Assembly: GCA_905331475.1 (NCBI GenBank)
Contig: CAJNYU010001873.1
Coordinates: 1 to 64,000 of the forward strand
DNA: 64,000 bases
Direction of reading: 5' to 3'
DNA from: Rotaria socialis
Taxonomy: Eukaryota > Rotifera > Eurotatoria > Philodinida > Philodinidae
A program made the position numbers and the translations under genes. The first letter of the stretch is position 1. Every line of letters begins with the position of its first letter. Below are positions 38,301-51,794 of this stretch, in pieces. The notes beneath the pieces were generated by a model. The model was not told the origin of the DNA. It did no database searches and worked only from the letters and a program-made list of their open reading frames with translations.

Positions 38301-38686
38301 TCGATTGTTTATTGCGAAAGGTTCAATTGGTGATAAACAGCCTTCAAAATTATATTTGAATATCTAATCATTAATTAAATCATGTAATAAACATACCATT
38401 TTGCCGATTTTTTTTCGATTTACTTAAAACGATAAAAATAACACAAAGTATTGTAGAAATCGGTATGAAGATGTGATTGTCAAGTCGAAAAAAACAATTA
38501 TGTTCACATTGTGTCGTCATTCGAATAGCATGAGTGATTAACGAGTCAAAGTTCGATTGATCAACATTATCAAATCGAAATGATCTCAATTGATAGATAG
38601 TTGGAATAATGAATAGAAGGCAGAGAATGACGATATCTAAGATAAAAACATATGCCAATCGAGGGACGTGGTTTTCTTGAGTTTCA
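35319..38686 (-). CDS. STRA6-like retinol transporter homologue, seven exons seen
   Basis: Minus-strand exons: 38397-38686, 38158-38363, 37929-38106, 37434-37869, 36889-37383, 36711-36827, 35319-35935, all with GT-AG borders and open frames, about 780 residues. The order of hydrophobic segments matches the RBP-receptor family: an N-terminal membrane segment, GCLSPIEPFAINNRKETAAL, RYYPIFISLQHRS (compare RYYP in STRA6), then THRRDLMFSSV leading to ITKWVCIFSTSH, SPIFRLIKGVLLN, and SAYMAYVSYLHMEK near the position of the calmodulin-binding/C-terminal region. The tail is acidic and Ser/Thr-rich and probably cytoplasmic. STRA6 moves retinol across the plasma membrane. No start codon or signal sequence is evident before 38686; a palindromic element begins 207 bp upstream, so the first exon may lie beyond it or be lost. 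The family call rests on pattern by eye. Confidence 0.7.
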
Positions 38687-38892
38687 CTAAAAATAATGAG
38701 ATTTTAAAGATAGCTATACATTAGTTGACCATTGATGTCAAATACGATATATTTTTTTCTCTTATTACTACGCTCCAATATTTCAATCACATTGAGAGTG
38801 TATAGTACTCATTCGATTAATATGACAATCAATGGCACGTCTATTTACTACACTAAAAGAAAGATTTTTTTAAAGACATAAACGTGTTCATA

Positions 38893-40156
38893 CCGGGGGT
38901 CGCAACGGTCCAACTTTTCATGGACCGACCCGACCCGTTGCGACCCGTCAGCTAGATGAGCCCGCCCGGACCGACACATTAACCACAACGGCCCGGTCCG
39001 ACCCGATCCGTTGATTTGTCTGGACCGACCGGACCGGACCAATATAATCCGATGAGCTATCTTTTAATCATATTTGAGGTTAATAAGATTGAAACTTAAT
39101 GCAGTATTTAGAAAAAGTTACCTACACGTACACAGTATGACTTTGATTTCTTAATAAATTTCATAAGATCACATAATTCATATGATAACAAAAAATATCA
39201 TAAGTAACGGATGCATCGGCAAAAATGACGGTCTCAGTTTTTCTTCAATATTTCTTTCAGCTTTCATAGTTTCGGACTGACTTTTTTACCCAAAGATTCA
39301 GCCTTGAATACTCTACAAAACCATAAAAAATGAATCGAATGGAGATAGAAACAAAAAATTATTGCAGTAATACTAAAAACAAGTAACATCAACAACTTCA
39401 GAGCACGAACTACAACTTCTTGTATTTATGTGTTCTCATATCGAGCTATAAAGGTAAATTGAACTACCGATTGTGTAGAGCTTCAAAAGGCCTATCTTAT
39501 TAGCATGCTGAAATAATTCCATAATCAAAACATGCTGGATAAAATAAGTATTACTTTTTCTTTAAATTTTCTAAAAAACGCGTTTTTACCAATAATTTTT
39601 CGTTTTCTTGAAAAATTCATGTTGGACCACCAAGTACTATTTTTTGGTGAAAACTTTGTGTCTTTTTTTAAAGGCACAGACTGGCACTATGGAATATCAT
39701 GGAGTTATACATTAATTCTGCAGAAATATCACTTCCTATCGACTAGATTCAANNNNNNNNNNNNNNNNNNNNNNNNNNNNNNNNNNNNNNNNNNNNNNNN
39801 NNNNNNNNNNNNNNNNNNNNNNNNNNNNNNNNNNNNNNNNNNNNNNNNNNNNNNNTTCATTTTTTTTTATGGTTTTGTAGAGCATTCAAGGCTGAATCTT
39901 TTGGTATAAAAGTCAGTCCGAAACTATGAAAGCTGAAAGGAATATTGAAGAAACATTGAGACCGCCATTTATGCTTATGCACTGGTTATGTTCGATTCAT
40001 AAGAAAAAATATAACACAAGCCGGTCCGGGTGAACCGAAGAAATACGTGACCCGCCCGGACCGGCAGAAAATTTTCACTGGTCCGCCCGACCCGGTGAAA
40101 ATTTACCAACGGTCCGGGTCGGTCCACCGGGTCGGGCGGCCCGTTGCGACCCCTGG
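38893..40156. mobile_element. Large palindromic element with GGGGTCGCAACGG ends
   Basis: The ends CCGGGGGTCGCAACGG (38893-38908) and CCGTTGCGACCCCTGG (40141-40156) are inverted with one mismatch. GACCCG, GGACCG and GGTCCG words fill 38893-39050 and 40020-40156 in both orientations. Inside, 39228-39335 and 39856-39963 are about 108-bp inverted arms with few differences, so nearly the whole element folds on itself. No transposase and no clear target duplication. An assembly gap lies beside the inner arm. Confidence 0.8.
39753..39855. other. Assembly gap (103 N)
   Basis: A run of N directly abuts the right inner arm of the palindromic element; the arm begins at 39856. Hairpins of this size commonly break assembly, so the gap length may be arbitrary. 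Confidence 0.95.
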
Positions 40157-40640
40157 CGTGTAGTTATGGTACCAAGAAATGATTGTATGCTAAATTTTAG
40201 CGATTTTTCTCTGAAATATATCCGCCACTCAATGCTTCATTAACGATATCATTTCTCGAAATTTCATGCATCCACCTTAGTGAAGAGCGAAAAAGATAAG
40301 CACATGATGTCTTTCTATGGATGACCAGTGACAAACACTCTAATGACTGACAAATATCGATAAAAGACATGTACAATATTTTCAACATTTTTAGTGGAAT
40401 ATACTTTTTCTCTATTTTTATGAGATCGACATCTTTTTTTTTCTTTTTTTGCTATTCGTTCTTTCGCTATTTTTTTACGTCTATTTTGACACATACTTGG
40501 TTGAACGAGTGAGTGAACAATTTCTGTATTAATATGCAGCGGTCATATTTTTCAACGTATATAATGAATATGTAATGAGAAACATTACCGAATGAAATAT
40601 GGATTCTAATTTTTACTTATCTCTCGTCACGCCACATTTG

Positions 40641-43291
40641 GCGAGCATTTTTTGGTATTAATAAACGCTTTAATCAGCTACTTGCTTCTGATATCATTCG
40701 TCATACAATCGATTTGAAAGATATATCGCATGCTGAAATAATTGAATTATTTGACTACTCCAGCTATAATTCCCATTGTCAATGGCAAGCAGGACTCGTC
40801 TCTGCAGCTCATAGTATATGTGTTGCAAATAAATTGGATTATGATCTACTGTTCAATCGATGGATAATTAAAACGACAGACTGGCGTTTATTCTCTCTGC
40901 GAGTTATTTATGCGTTACCAAAAGCTGTTTCAAGCCTTTGGTCATTATTTTATGATGTTCAATTTCAAACATTTCTCGGATCACAACTTCATTGTCTTCA
41001 TCTTGTTTTTGACGACCCATATGATAGTTATATGAACACATTAGCAGTCGTGATTCGACATCGTATTTCATATCCAACGATGATATTTGAAGTAAAAAAA
41101 GGTTCATACATAAGAAATATTATTAAATAAGTTCGAATTTGTTGTTTTATCTTTTCTGCGAACATGAAATTAAGTTAAAAGATATATAAGAAATGCTGAC
41201 TGCTCTTTCGTAGCAACAGAAAGTGAGAACACAAGTAAACCTTTCAAATAAAACTTTAAAAAACGAGTAGTTATGCGCTCCATCATTAAAGAATAAAATT
41301 TGTATCGCTCTTAAAACTGAAATTTCGACATAACAAATCTTTATCTTCATAAACATTGATTTGTTTTTAGGGTATGAAAATCCATGTTGGGAATCCAGAA
41401 ATGATCTGTGTGAAATAAATTATCAACTGTGTTGGATACACACTGTACGGTTGACTCTCAGTTTACAACATTCATCCGAACTTATTCTTCTCTTGATGCC
41501 TGAAGCTTTACCATTACTCGAACATCTAAATGTAACTATTGAACAATCACAAAAGAAGTCATCAGATGAACAAGGACAAAATCACCTACATGTCTTCAAT
41601 TATGTGAGCAAGCTCTTCGTCGTACAAATGCTAATGGAACAAAATTTCGGCCACTTGTCTTACGTCAGATGGAACTCGATGATCTTTTGGTGTTACTGAA
41701 TTCAATAACATTTTCTCTTCTTGAGAAACTCATATTGGTTGATATATATGATCAATGTAAGTGCAATCAATCATTTTCATTCTTTATTCTTGACTGTTTT
41801 AAAGAAGAATAGCTTAGTATTGAAAAGTTTGATTTGTGAATGAATTTCATGTAAAAACATATCAAAGCTTATGTTGCAACTTTTTATTTAGCTTTAGACA
41901 ATTTGGCAGCTTTTCAACATTCGGTTAGCCCTCTAAATTTACCTGCTCTCAAACATGATCAATTTCAATATTTGCTTCGGTCTCCTGCCAAGTACGAGCG
42001 AGAATATATTCGTAGATTTCATAATAATGGATGGCCATTTGAGAATGCTAGTTTTCATGTTAATGAATATTTGGCATCGCTTCGTTATTACTATTCATCG
42101 ATTGATATACAAGCTGTGCTTCTTGTCTACTCTGTGCCTTTTCCTTTATTGAAATAGATGCGTACCGTGCACAACTATGAACGTTTTATTCGTTACTCCG
42201 CTACAGTTATGAAGAACTTCGTTTGTCTGAATATGGAATGGCTATGGAAATGGACAAGCAACACAACACAATTAATTACAAGTCTTAAAGCACTAAGACA
42301 AGTTGAGACGCTTCATTGTGCATGTTTTGGAATAAATGTAAGTCATCATTGTCATATTTTTGAATATATGTTTACGTCAGAAACTGCATTGAATCATAAT
42401 AAAACGTTTTCGTATCAATTAGCGTTGTCCAATATTTTGCTGAATGAGACACGTCGGTCCCATATGTACTGCAAAAACCCTAGAGTGACACTTTGAGCAC
42501 AGTGGACAAAAATAGCCACTGCACACAGATCAGATTTAGATCTTTTATAATAACGTTAGTTTTGTATTTCAATGGGAACGAGGTTTTACAGCAAAGGTCA
42601 TGCCCTGAGTGTCCTTTTTTGTTTACATGAGTAAATGATCTTTAAATGGATTCTGACTTGAATCGCATCAAATCGAAATTTTAAATTTTAAAAGAAAAGT
42701 TAAATCTATTAATGACAGGCATTTGTTTTTCAATTTAAGAATGAAGCAGAGATCGTCGCAAATCCAGAGCAATCCAATCCGTGCAGTCATCTTCGTTCAT
42801 TGACATTTCGATTCAAACAATATCTTCCCTTGAACAGTTCAGAGTATCATTCACCACTGAAAATAATTCTAGCCGCATCAACTCATCTTTCTCATCTCCA
42901 TGTGTCATGGCAAGGTTTTCGTCGCTGTTCTGGCAGTTATCCGATGATCACAGATATTAATCTCATTCTGAAAATAGGAGATCATGCATATTCTGATGTC
43001 AATCGCTTGAATATGCTCACACCTAAAGTGCGTTATCTCGCTATTGCCGGTCATCTGTTGATACGAGAAAAACATCTAATTGATTTTGTATTCTGATTGT
43101 TGGTCGATGATGCCCATTTTCGAGAATTAACACTATTACCAATAAATAAAGATGATGAAGTCAAACTTAAACCAAAGGTAAAAGCAGCTGTCAAAGAAGG
43201 AATTATAGCAAAAATTGATCGACTCCAAAATTCCACGATGACCCAAATTGAGTTTTCCTATCGTTGCAAGTTAACTATTTGGCTTCGATAA
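40641..43291 (+). pseudogene. F-box-like (rotifer family) pseudogene
   Basis: The frame opens near 40641 (HIWRAFFGINKRFNQLLAS, which matches the end of an F-box-like motif and the RFNxLL block common in large bdelloid families). It runs to 41128, then through probable introns to 41361-41760, 41890-42495 and 42740-43291. Leu-rich segments follow in the manner of LRR-like C-terminal regions (SELILLLMPEALPLLEHLNV, STHLSHLHVSW, LTPKVRYLAI). Lesions: a frameshift near 41600, in-frame TAG at 42155-42157, and in-frame TGA at 43094-43096. F-box proteins recruit substrates to SCF ubiquitin ligases; the role of this family is unknown. The start of the F-box itself was not found. Confidence 0.6.
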
Positions 43292-43723
43292 GAGAATTAT
43301 GTATTTTTGTTATTTCGTTTTTCTTCGTGAATAATTAACTTGTTTAATGCTTTCAAATATATATATCCATTGAATTGTGTACAGGAAATTTTTTGTTCAT
43401 TAAATTACGACTTCTAAATATGTTATAAATAAATTGCTCACATCTACAATGCATTCTCTTTTATAAAATATAAAATGCAGCAATGCAAAAAATTCATATT
43501 TGTCTGTTTGTGTAAGACACCTATATGAATTGTAAAACTCAACTATATAGAGAGTAAAATACTGAAAATCCTTGTCAAAGAATATATACTGTTGTTTATC
43601 TGTCAATTAATTTGAATGCATAATACTATATTCACACAGCAACTATCTTAAGAAAAGTTTCATGCGTTTGACAAATGGCGTCGCCATCTCTTTCTAATCA
43701 AAACATACACACCATTCATTAAA

Positions 43724-45019
43724 ATGGACGATTATCGTCAACGAAAAGAACGATTTGTTAGTAATTTAAATGGAATCACACTGTTCGAAACAGGTTCTGT
43801 TATGGTCACCATATGTTCAACTTATTTCTTATGCCAAACATAGAAAAACCGTCATGGATGAATAACGTTGTTGAAAATGTTACCCTTGCCATACCAATCA
43901 TATGTGTTTGCACATTTTTATCATCATTTAGTACCTGGTTTCATGTTATACTTTGGTTAATTAGTATTTTAATTTCTTTTTTAACAAAACCAACTTCATC
44001 TGTTTCACTTGTTCCATCAACTTCCTATTCTCGAAATATTTCGTGGTCAAATACTGATTGTAACATGTATATGTATACTTGCAGTTGATTTTTCGATATT
44101 CCCACGACGATACGCTAAAACAGAAAACTATGGTTATTCAGGAATGGATTTAGGTGTAGGTCTATTTGCAATATCACATGGAATGGTTAGTTCGAAAGCA
44201 CGAAATAAACAAACCAATGTTAAAGAATTATTTCTTGAAAATATTATATTATTTATATTAGGATTTATTCGGTTAATAGTTGTTAAATATTTTTCCTATG
44301 TTGAACATGTTAGTGAATATGGAATACATTGGAATTTCTTTTTAACGTTATGTTTTATGAAATTAATAGGACATTGTTTATTGAAAATAACGAAAAATTA
44401 AATTTCTTTAATTGTTGTAGTGATGATTTTTCATGAATTTACTCTATTGAAATATTCTCAAGTTGATAATAATTTAATGTCATCGAATAATGCAAGAAAG
44501 AATTTTATCGATGCAAATCGTGAAGGAATATTTTCATTAGGGGGACATGTTTGCTTATATTGAATTGAAGTTTTTATTGGTAGAATTACTATTCATGGTG
44601 AATTGAAACGAGAGTTTAAACAAATGGGTTTACAATTGTTTTTAGAGATGGTTTTTCTATGTGTAATCAGTTTGAATTCATCCCGTAAATTATGTAATCT
44701 ATCTTATGTTTCAAGTACGGCAGGTTTAGCTTGCGTGTCGTTGGCATGTTTTGGTATCATTCAATGGTTATTATTAAGACATGGATATTCAACGGAATCG
44801 ATTTTACTTAAAACTATGAATCAAAAAGGTTTAGATGCATTTTTAATTGGAAATGTTTTAACAGGGATTATTAATTTAAATATCAATACAATTGACACAT
44901 CAGATATTATAGCATTATTAATTATTTTTATTTATCTATTTCTTGTTACTTTATGTGCGTATTTTTTTCCATCCATCATTAAACTAGTTCTGAAACATTT
45001 AAAACTCACGAAATCTTAA
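43724..45019 (+). pseudogene. PIGW: PIGW / GWT1 GPI-inositol acyltransferase, broken copy
   Basis: The reading starts MDDYRQRKERFVSNLNG, matching the N-terminal FVSNLNG of PIGW. It goes through membrane segments to VDFSIFPRRYAKTENYG and MDLGVG (hallmark DFPxFPRRxAKTExxG and MDxGVG), then VSEYGIHWNFF and ANREGIFSL, and ends LTKS. PIGW acylates the inositol of GPI precursors in the ER. Lesions: a shift out of frame near 43800 and back near 44050, in-frame TAA at 44399-44401, and TGA at 44561-44563. No introns. A 3' fragment of the same gene is repeated at 50690-51040, upstream of another vWA copy. Confidence 0.85.
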
Positions 45020-45954
45020 ATGTAGCTATGATAGATCTTTAATTATTAATAAATATGAAACTTAAAAGGTATAACTCATTTAATATTAATGTTCAAATGG
45101 ATGAATTATGGTAAAAGCCATCTGATGTCTACATAGTGCTTACAGAGCTTGTTGATTATTTTAATACATTTGATTATATAGAGAGAGTCGTTGTTAGTAG
45201 AAAATGATTCGATTATGGAGGTACGATACTCAATATGATGTGATATATATATAGATTTGAACCGTAAATAGACTAAGTGTTTCATATAACTATCGGATGA
45301 CAAAAGGAAACAGGTATATATTAACCTCTGAAGTAACGTTTAGAGATACACTCGCATCGTGAGAGGTGTTTCGTTTGTATTATTCTGCATTAGGCCAAAG
45401 TCCATGTTTGTACTGCTAGATATACATATGAAAGTTGAGGCAACGCTATCGTCCGGGTGAAAATTAAAGAAGAAAAGAAAAATATGCGCTTGCTAAATCT
45501 TGCATACGATACCTTTTTCTTCCTTTTCTTAACTACACGATGAATGGCGGTGCAACGATGAGCAATATCCATTGCCGCTATACTGCTCTATAATACAGAG
45601 AAAGAATAAATATATTTAAGTTGAAAACGTTCTGTAGTGAGATGAGTGTTTATCATCTTATTATTCTTTTTTTTATTCGTCTTTCGTCGTCCAACCAACG
45701 GTCGTGTTCACATACATTTGTTTTGATAGTGCATCGGATAGTATTCATTTCTGTGTGTATTTTTCTTCTGACAAAGTAGGAAAAAAAGAACATAGTAATT
45801 TAAAAGAGAAGAATATAAAGAACGCGAATACGAAAAGACTACTTATGCGCATACTAAGAACTATTACTCTATTTTATTTAAGCAGAAAATTTCTCAAACA
45901 TTTATGAGAACACTTGCTTTTGTTTTAGTGCAACAGTTATTATTATACAATTCA

Positions 45955-47146
45955 ATGGCATCAAACGTTATGATTGTTTTTTGTGTTGATAACACAACAT
46001 CGATGGCGCTTAATGTTATTGAAGCTCGTGAAATGGTTATCAACACCTGCAAACAAGTTGAAAAGAACAGCAACATCTATATAAAAATTATTAAGCTTGA
46101 GTCAATGAAAACTCAATGGCTTCGAGTACATTGTGAATTTACCAATTCAATGTCAAAAATTGTTGAACAGCTGTTAAAATGTAATAAACCTGATTGTATA
46201 TATCCAAGTAAAGGGATACCTATAGGTAAGAATAAGACTATGCAACTTTTCATGTCTCATTATAGAGGACTTTGAACTATAAAGGCAATAAATAGTTTAC
46301 GTATTTTAAATGATGCTTGTGTCGCGATGAAGTTTACAGAATGAAATAATGTTCTATGTGACTCCTGAAATTGTGTTTTTCTGTATTTTACTATCGAAGT
46401 TTGTTCGCTCTGCTAACTTAAATAACACATCAGTGACCAAATTTCTGACTCATATATCGAATAAGAATTATTAAGAAAGATCCTGTCAGATATTTTTCAA
46501 TTCACCATATAGTTAAATGAATATTTTTTTAAATTTAGGGGACCTATTACACGATGCTCTTAACGTCGATTGGCCTTTCAATGTACGTAATATTTTGGTG
46601 ATTCTATAAGCCATTCTTTTGTTCTGCCTTTTTAGGATGACAATCAAATCATCAATAAAAAACTTGTTGTTTTAGTAACTGATGGTGTTCCAAACGGCCT
46701 TTTTACGCCATTGGATAGTATCGATCCTTGGGTAATGTCCCACGAATTTCACAAGAAGAACATAGTTTTGGCTGTTGTTGGTGTTGGGAATGGTAATTTT
46801 GAATGTGACGCTTTTTATCATGCATTGGCTAAAAATACCGGTAGGGATAGTTTCTTCTTTTACATAGAATCATTTTCAGTTGGTTGCAGGTGGTCTGTAC
46901 ATTCCTTTCGTTAATGCTGAACGTGTTCTTCAAGGTGTTATTGGAAAGGTTATTGTTAGGAAAGACACTTTCAGTGAAGCATTTCGTCTTGTCCCGAGTG
47001 AATATATTGAAATAGAGTTATATGAATATGAAGCAATCATTCAATGTGGCAACATTAATCAGATTAAAGAACTATTTCTTGAAGCCATTACCAAAGCTGA
47101 CTATGATATTATTAAAATGATCAATGACACCAAATTCCGTTTCTAG
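45955..47146 (+). CDS. vWA-domain protein, copy 1 (intact)
   Basis: Four exons close in phase: 45955-46225, 46539-46582, 46636-46840, 46890-47146, giving 258 residues. The vWA fold begins VMIVFCVDNTTSM, with D-x-T-x-S in place of the MIDAS DxSxS. It continues KKLVVLVTDGVPNGLF (strand plus TDG/MIDAS Asp) and VLAVVGVGNGNF, and ends with a charged helical region. MIDAS residues suggest metal-dependent ligand binding; the partner is unknown. An in-frame ATG at 45904 is also possible, but a splice-acceptor-like TTTTGTTTTAG lies between the two. It is the only intact member of a three-copy array, about 0.9 kb after the PIGW pseudogene. Confidence 0.75.
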
Positions 47147-47149
47147 CTG

Positions 47150-48685
47150 ATCTCAAAAGCTCAAGATACTCAATTCTATTTTTTTTTCTTTTTAAATGTT
47201 CCTTCCCTGAAGTCAAACCTACCTCTTCTTTTTAGCATTTTTCTGTACTTATTCGAAAAAGACTGATCTATAGATAAGTATGAGTGATACGAGTTCTGAA
47301 CAATCATCGATTTTTCTCAACAAAAAGTTGAATCTGTTTTTACCGAGTGAAACTATTTTTAGTTGTATGCATATGCATTGAGCGTATCTTCTGCTTTTTG
47401 TGACTGATATCTTCTGTTTTTTCGCATGCCTCAGGCATCTTACTGTTTCACGATATATCTGCAAGTCAAGTTTTGATTTTTATAGCACAGTTAGAAAATT
47501 TATTGTGCTCATTTTTCTCATAATGTTTTTTTCCTGACTGTTTAGAAATATAATTTCATTTTAATAAAATAGTGATGCAATCGTCCAATACATGATTTTC
47601 ATTTAGTTCCTCTAATGAACAGAAGCTTTTTACATTTCCAATAATCCGTGATGTTAAGATAAAGTAAAAATTACTTCATTTTTTTACTCTTTTTCTAGGA
47701 GGGAAGATAAATAATATAAAATAAAATGATGATTGTAATTGATTTATATGGCGGAATTGAAGGTGCTTTTGCTTTGATTAGAATGTTGTCGAAGATTAAA
47801 TCTTGTATATAACATAGAAATGATTCAGGAGTTATAGACATGAAATTTTGTAAGTACAGAAACTAAATGAACACTGTCTGAGAGTGTCTCGATTTTATAT
47901 CAAGTCGTTTTGCTTTTCGTGCTGTATTGAATTTCAGTAATAAAATGCTAACGGAGATTTTTTAATTAAATTACTAGGTGGGAAGTAATAAATATACTAG
48001 TGATAAATTTTTAAATCTTAAAAAGGTGTGACTGAAGGAATAGACTTGAAAAGATTCTTCACTATTAATATTTCTCGAAATGAATATTTTTAGTCGTTTA
48101 ATGATCATTTTGACAGATATTTATCACGAGTAGATGTTTGACATACTCAATATGATATTAGTATTATTTGCATAAGACAAAGAATATTAATTCATATAGA
48201 AAATGACACGTGGATCTAAAACGAATCAATACTGTCACGAGCCGGTAAACGATGTGACAAATACGAATATTCAGGTGAGGTCGTTATAGTACATTATGCT
48301 GAGTCTTTTGTATTCAAGGCAAATCGAGTATGTGTAGGATATCTGTACAACGAATAGGTATCGATTAACAAGGGAAAAAAATTGATTTTTGTTTGCATCA
48401 ATTTCTCTATGAAGGCTACTGTTTTCAACATATGATTTATTTTATCTTCTATCGTGTTTTTTGACTAGCGTATAAAAGAACTGTCTGCACTGCTATATTT
48501 AGAAGATAAAGAACAAAGAGCTAATCGGGCGCTTCATCATCGTATGCTCTACGATCAAAAAAAATAGCCTTGATTAAAACACAGAGAAAGAACAAGAATA
48601 TTTAATGCGAAAAATTATTCTAAATCGCAATTTAGTCGATTTGCTTTCATTCAAGCGCACCAGTTACTGTACAATTGAATCGATT
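47150..48685. other. Spacer between vWA copies 1 and 2
   Basis: AT-rich, with no frame that I recognise. No PIGW 3' segment was seen here, unlike before copies 1 and 3, so copy 2 may come from a different event or have lost it. Confidence 0.4.
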
Positions 48686-48689
48686 CAAC

Positions 48690-49850
48690 CGTTGAAATAG
48701 TTTTTTGTGCTGATAGCACACCATAATGATCAAGTCCGTCAAATGATAAAGAATCTCAATGCAGAATTATTTCAAAATTATCAAAATGTTCGTATAGGTA
48801 TAAATTCAGCTTGACTCAACGAATATTCGATGGATTACAGTAACACGTGAAATTACTCATGAAATAGAAGTCCTTATAGAAATGACAGCATCTATACTGC
48901 ACTCGATAGTGCCTCTTTGGGTGGAGGAAAACCTATAGGTACATATAAAAAAAAATTTAGTCTTTCACTCTAATTTTTATGCTTCAACTCATTTTTTACA
49001 ATCTCTGACTTTAAACCAGAGAGAGGAATAAATTATTGAAAAGCAAACAAATTTTATTTACTTCTTCCTATAGTACGTGAAATAACCTATAGATGACTAT
49101 GGTATCATTGCTCTGACGTAATGAAACGAAAGTAGAGTCGCAGTTTTTATTGGTCTATTTGAGTACTGCATTTTTCATAGTTTATTTACTATTCAAGCAT
49201 GACATTGGTATTTTTATTTAGTACAAGAAATAATAAGCCTGACCTTTTCACAGTGTATATAGTGAATTAAAGGATTCAATCAATATTTTCCTTTTTTTTA
49301 ATGATTTAAGGAGATATATTGTTCAGTGTTTGCGACGCAAATTGGCTTGATATAATGTATGTAAAAATTTAGTGACCATATTAAACATTGTTGTATTCTA
49401 TTTTTCTAGGATGACCATGCAACCTTTACTGGAAAACTTTTTGTTTTAGTAACTGATGGTGCTCCAAATGGCCTTTTTACGCTACTGAATGGTAGAGATC
49501 CTGAGGGAATGTCCAATCAATTTTGTTAGAAGAATATAACTTTGGTTGTTGTTATTGCTGGACCCTGTGCTATTGCATGTGATGATTTTTATTGTGCATT
49601 AGCGAAAAATACCCGTTTGAATACGGGTGTGGTTTTCATGCAGAAGAATTTCTATTTGGTTGTGTTATTAGACGGGCTATTGATGATGAAACAACGTTCA
49701 ATCAAGTATTTCGTTATGTTCCGACTTAAGAAATTGAAGCTGATTCATCATTTAATTGTTCAAATATGAGAGATCGAGTTCTTGACATGATCAATGAATA
49801 CAACGACATGAATGATATTAGCGAATTCTATCGAAATAATATGTGATAGT
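48690..49850 (+). pseudogene. vWA-domain copy 2, broken
   Basis: An exon-1-like piece (about 48690-48940) has VFCADS for the MIDAS strand followed by stops, and ends GGGKPIG before GTACAT. An exon-3-like piece starts after an acceptor at 49408-49409 and reads GKLFVLVTDGAPNGLF. It contains an in-frame TAG (about 49527) and a lost donor after KNT. The last part survives only as scattered similarity. More diverged from copy 1 than copy 3 is. Confidence 0.65.
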
Positions 49851-50685
49851 AAATCTGTAATGAAAGTATTACTATGCTCATTTTACTGACACATACTTTT
49901 TCTCAATCATATTTGAGTACTATTTTTCCATTTTTGCTTGATCAAAGCCGTTTCTAAAGGATATATTTAATGTGACATTACCATGTGAAATCATTTTTTG
50001 TTGTAGATGGTGAAGAGTTCTGCGTGCATACATCTGCATTTCTTATAATTTCCCTGTGACTTGTTTGTTTTTCTTTAATTGTGTCAATTCTTTTAGTCAT
50101 ATGTCTCCGAGTTAAATTCTTATTCTTATAACGTTGTTTGAGAGCAGTTTAATCAGTAATCTTCATGATTATTCCAGTTTGAAGATGTATTTCGTTTTAG
50201 TATATCTGTCAGTGAAGTAGGTTTTTCTCAATAAACTCAATCAAAACAGAACTTCTTAAAAAAGTTTGAAGCCATGAATTCATTTCAATTTATATTCAAA
50301 TATTGCTGTGATGAGACACTTCGATTTAAAATCAAATTGGAAGGTACACGGTCAATTTCGCAACGAATAGTTCGTATGATAACTATTTAACACAAAGGAA
50401 CGTTTACTAATCGTCTATGATAGAAATCTGACCATGATTATTGATTCGCAAAGGTCTAATATAATTAGAGCTCTTATCCAAAGCACAAATTTAATCAGAA
50501 GTATTTTGATTCTCTATTCCATGGATTACCCAAAAGATTGAAGTCAAGATTGTCTTTTATGGAATTCAAGACCGTTATAAGAGAAAAGGATCATTCGTGG
50601 TAACTAAAAGTATCTCCTTATGTTTCAATTATATCCGTTAGAAGCATCATAATTATTGATGACTGATAGATTATTCAAACGAAAT
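49851..50685. other. Spacer, no recognisable gene
   Basis: AT-rich sequence between vWA copy 2 and the duplicated PIGW tail; only short, unremarkable frames. Confidence 0.4.
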
Positions 50686-50689
50686 ATTT

Positions 50690-51085
50690 TCATTTAATTG
50701 AAGTTTTTATTGGCAGAGTTATCATTTGTGATGATCAAAACGAAAATCTATACAAATAGATTTTAATTTTTTTTCAAGCGATGCTGTTTTATGCATTAGT
50801 TGGAATTGGTTTCGGAAATTGTGCAATCTATCTTGTGCTTGAAGTACGGCGGATTTAATTTGAATGTATATGACATTGTTTAGTATCTCTGAAATGCATT
50901 TTTTAATTGGCAATGTGTTAACAGGGATTATTAATTATTGTAATTTATCTATTTCTTGTTACTATATGTGCATATTTTTGTCCATCGATCATTAAATTCG
51001 TTCTGAAATATTTAAAACTCACGAAATCTTAAATGTAGCTGTGATAGATCTTTAAATATTAATAAATTTCAAACTTTAAAAAGGT
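50690..51085 (+). pseudogene. PIGW: PIGW 3' fragment, duplicated and decayed
   Basis: Nucleotide similarity to 44565-45065 is plain at both ends (GAAGTTTTTATTGGCAGA; AAACTCACGAAATCTTAAAT and the following 3' flank). The middle has deletions and many stops. It confirms that the PIGW tail and the following vWA gene were copied together. Confidence 0.75.
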
Positions 51086-51794
51086 ATAACTAAGTCAATG
51101 TCATATACAGGGACTTATCGACTTCAGTTGTCTTTTGATATGTATAATTGTAAAGAAAGAATTGATGTTAGAAGAAAAAAACACAAGCATTTCTTGACTT
51201 CCGGAGAAAATAATTGTTGATACTAAAGTAACGTTCAAAGATACATTCATACTGTGATAAGTTGTAAATACAAGTTTGCATAATATACGATTTTGTATTA
51301 GATCAAAGTTCATTTTTTGTAATGACTAATAGAATAGATGAGAGCAGTTTGCGTAACGATGCGTTCTACTCGAAAATAAAAGAGAACAGAAAAATTGACT
51401 ACTCTGCTAAATCTCGTATAGGGATATATTTTTCTTCCTTTTCTTAACTACATCGTGATTCATGAATGACGATTGCCGTGATGAGCCCCAACGTATTGCC
51501 ACTGCTCTTTGGTAACAGAAAGGATAAAATAGTTGATACACATAGGTTCTGTAGTGAGATGAATGGTTGTCATCTTATTATTATGCTTCTGTTTTGTTTA
51601 TCTTTTATCGTCTAACTCACAGTCATATTCGCACAGAATGAATAGTGTATAGGATAGTAAAAAGTGGCCTAGGTTGTAATTGTGCGTACATTTTTTTTTA
51701 CAAAAGAACGTCTCACACATTGATAAAATCTTTTTTTCTTGTCTATACAACATTTACTTTTGTTTTAGTGCGACAATTATCATCATACAATCCA

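Noticed and set aside
39532-39909. 125-codon frame across the assembly gap
   Set aside because: It includes the N run and one arm of a palindrome; there is no coding evidence.
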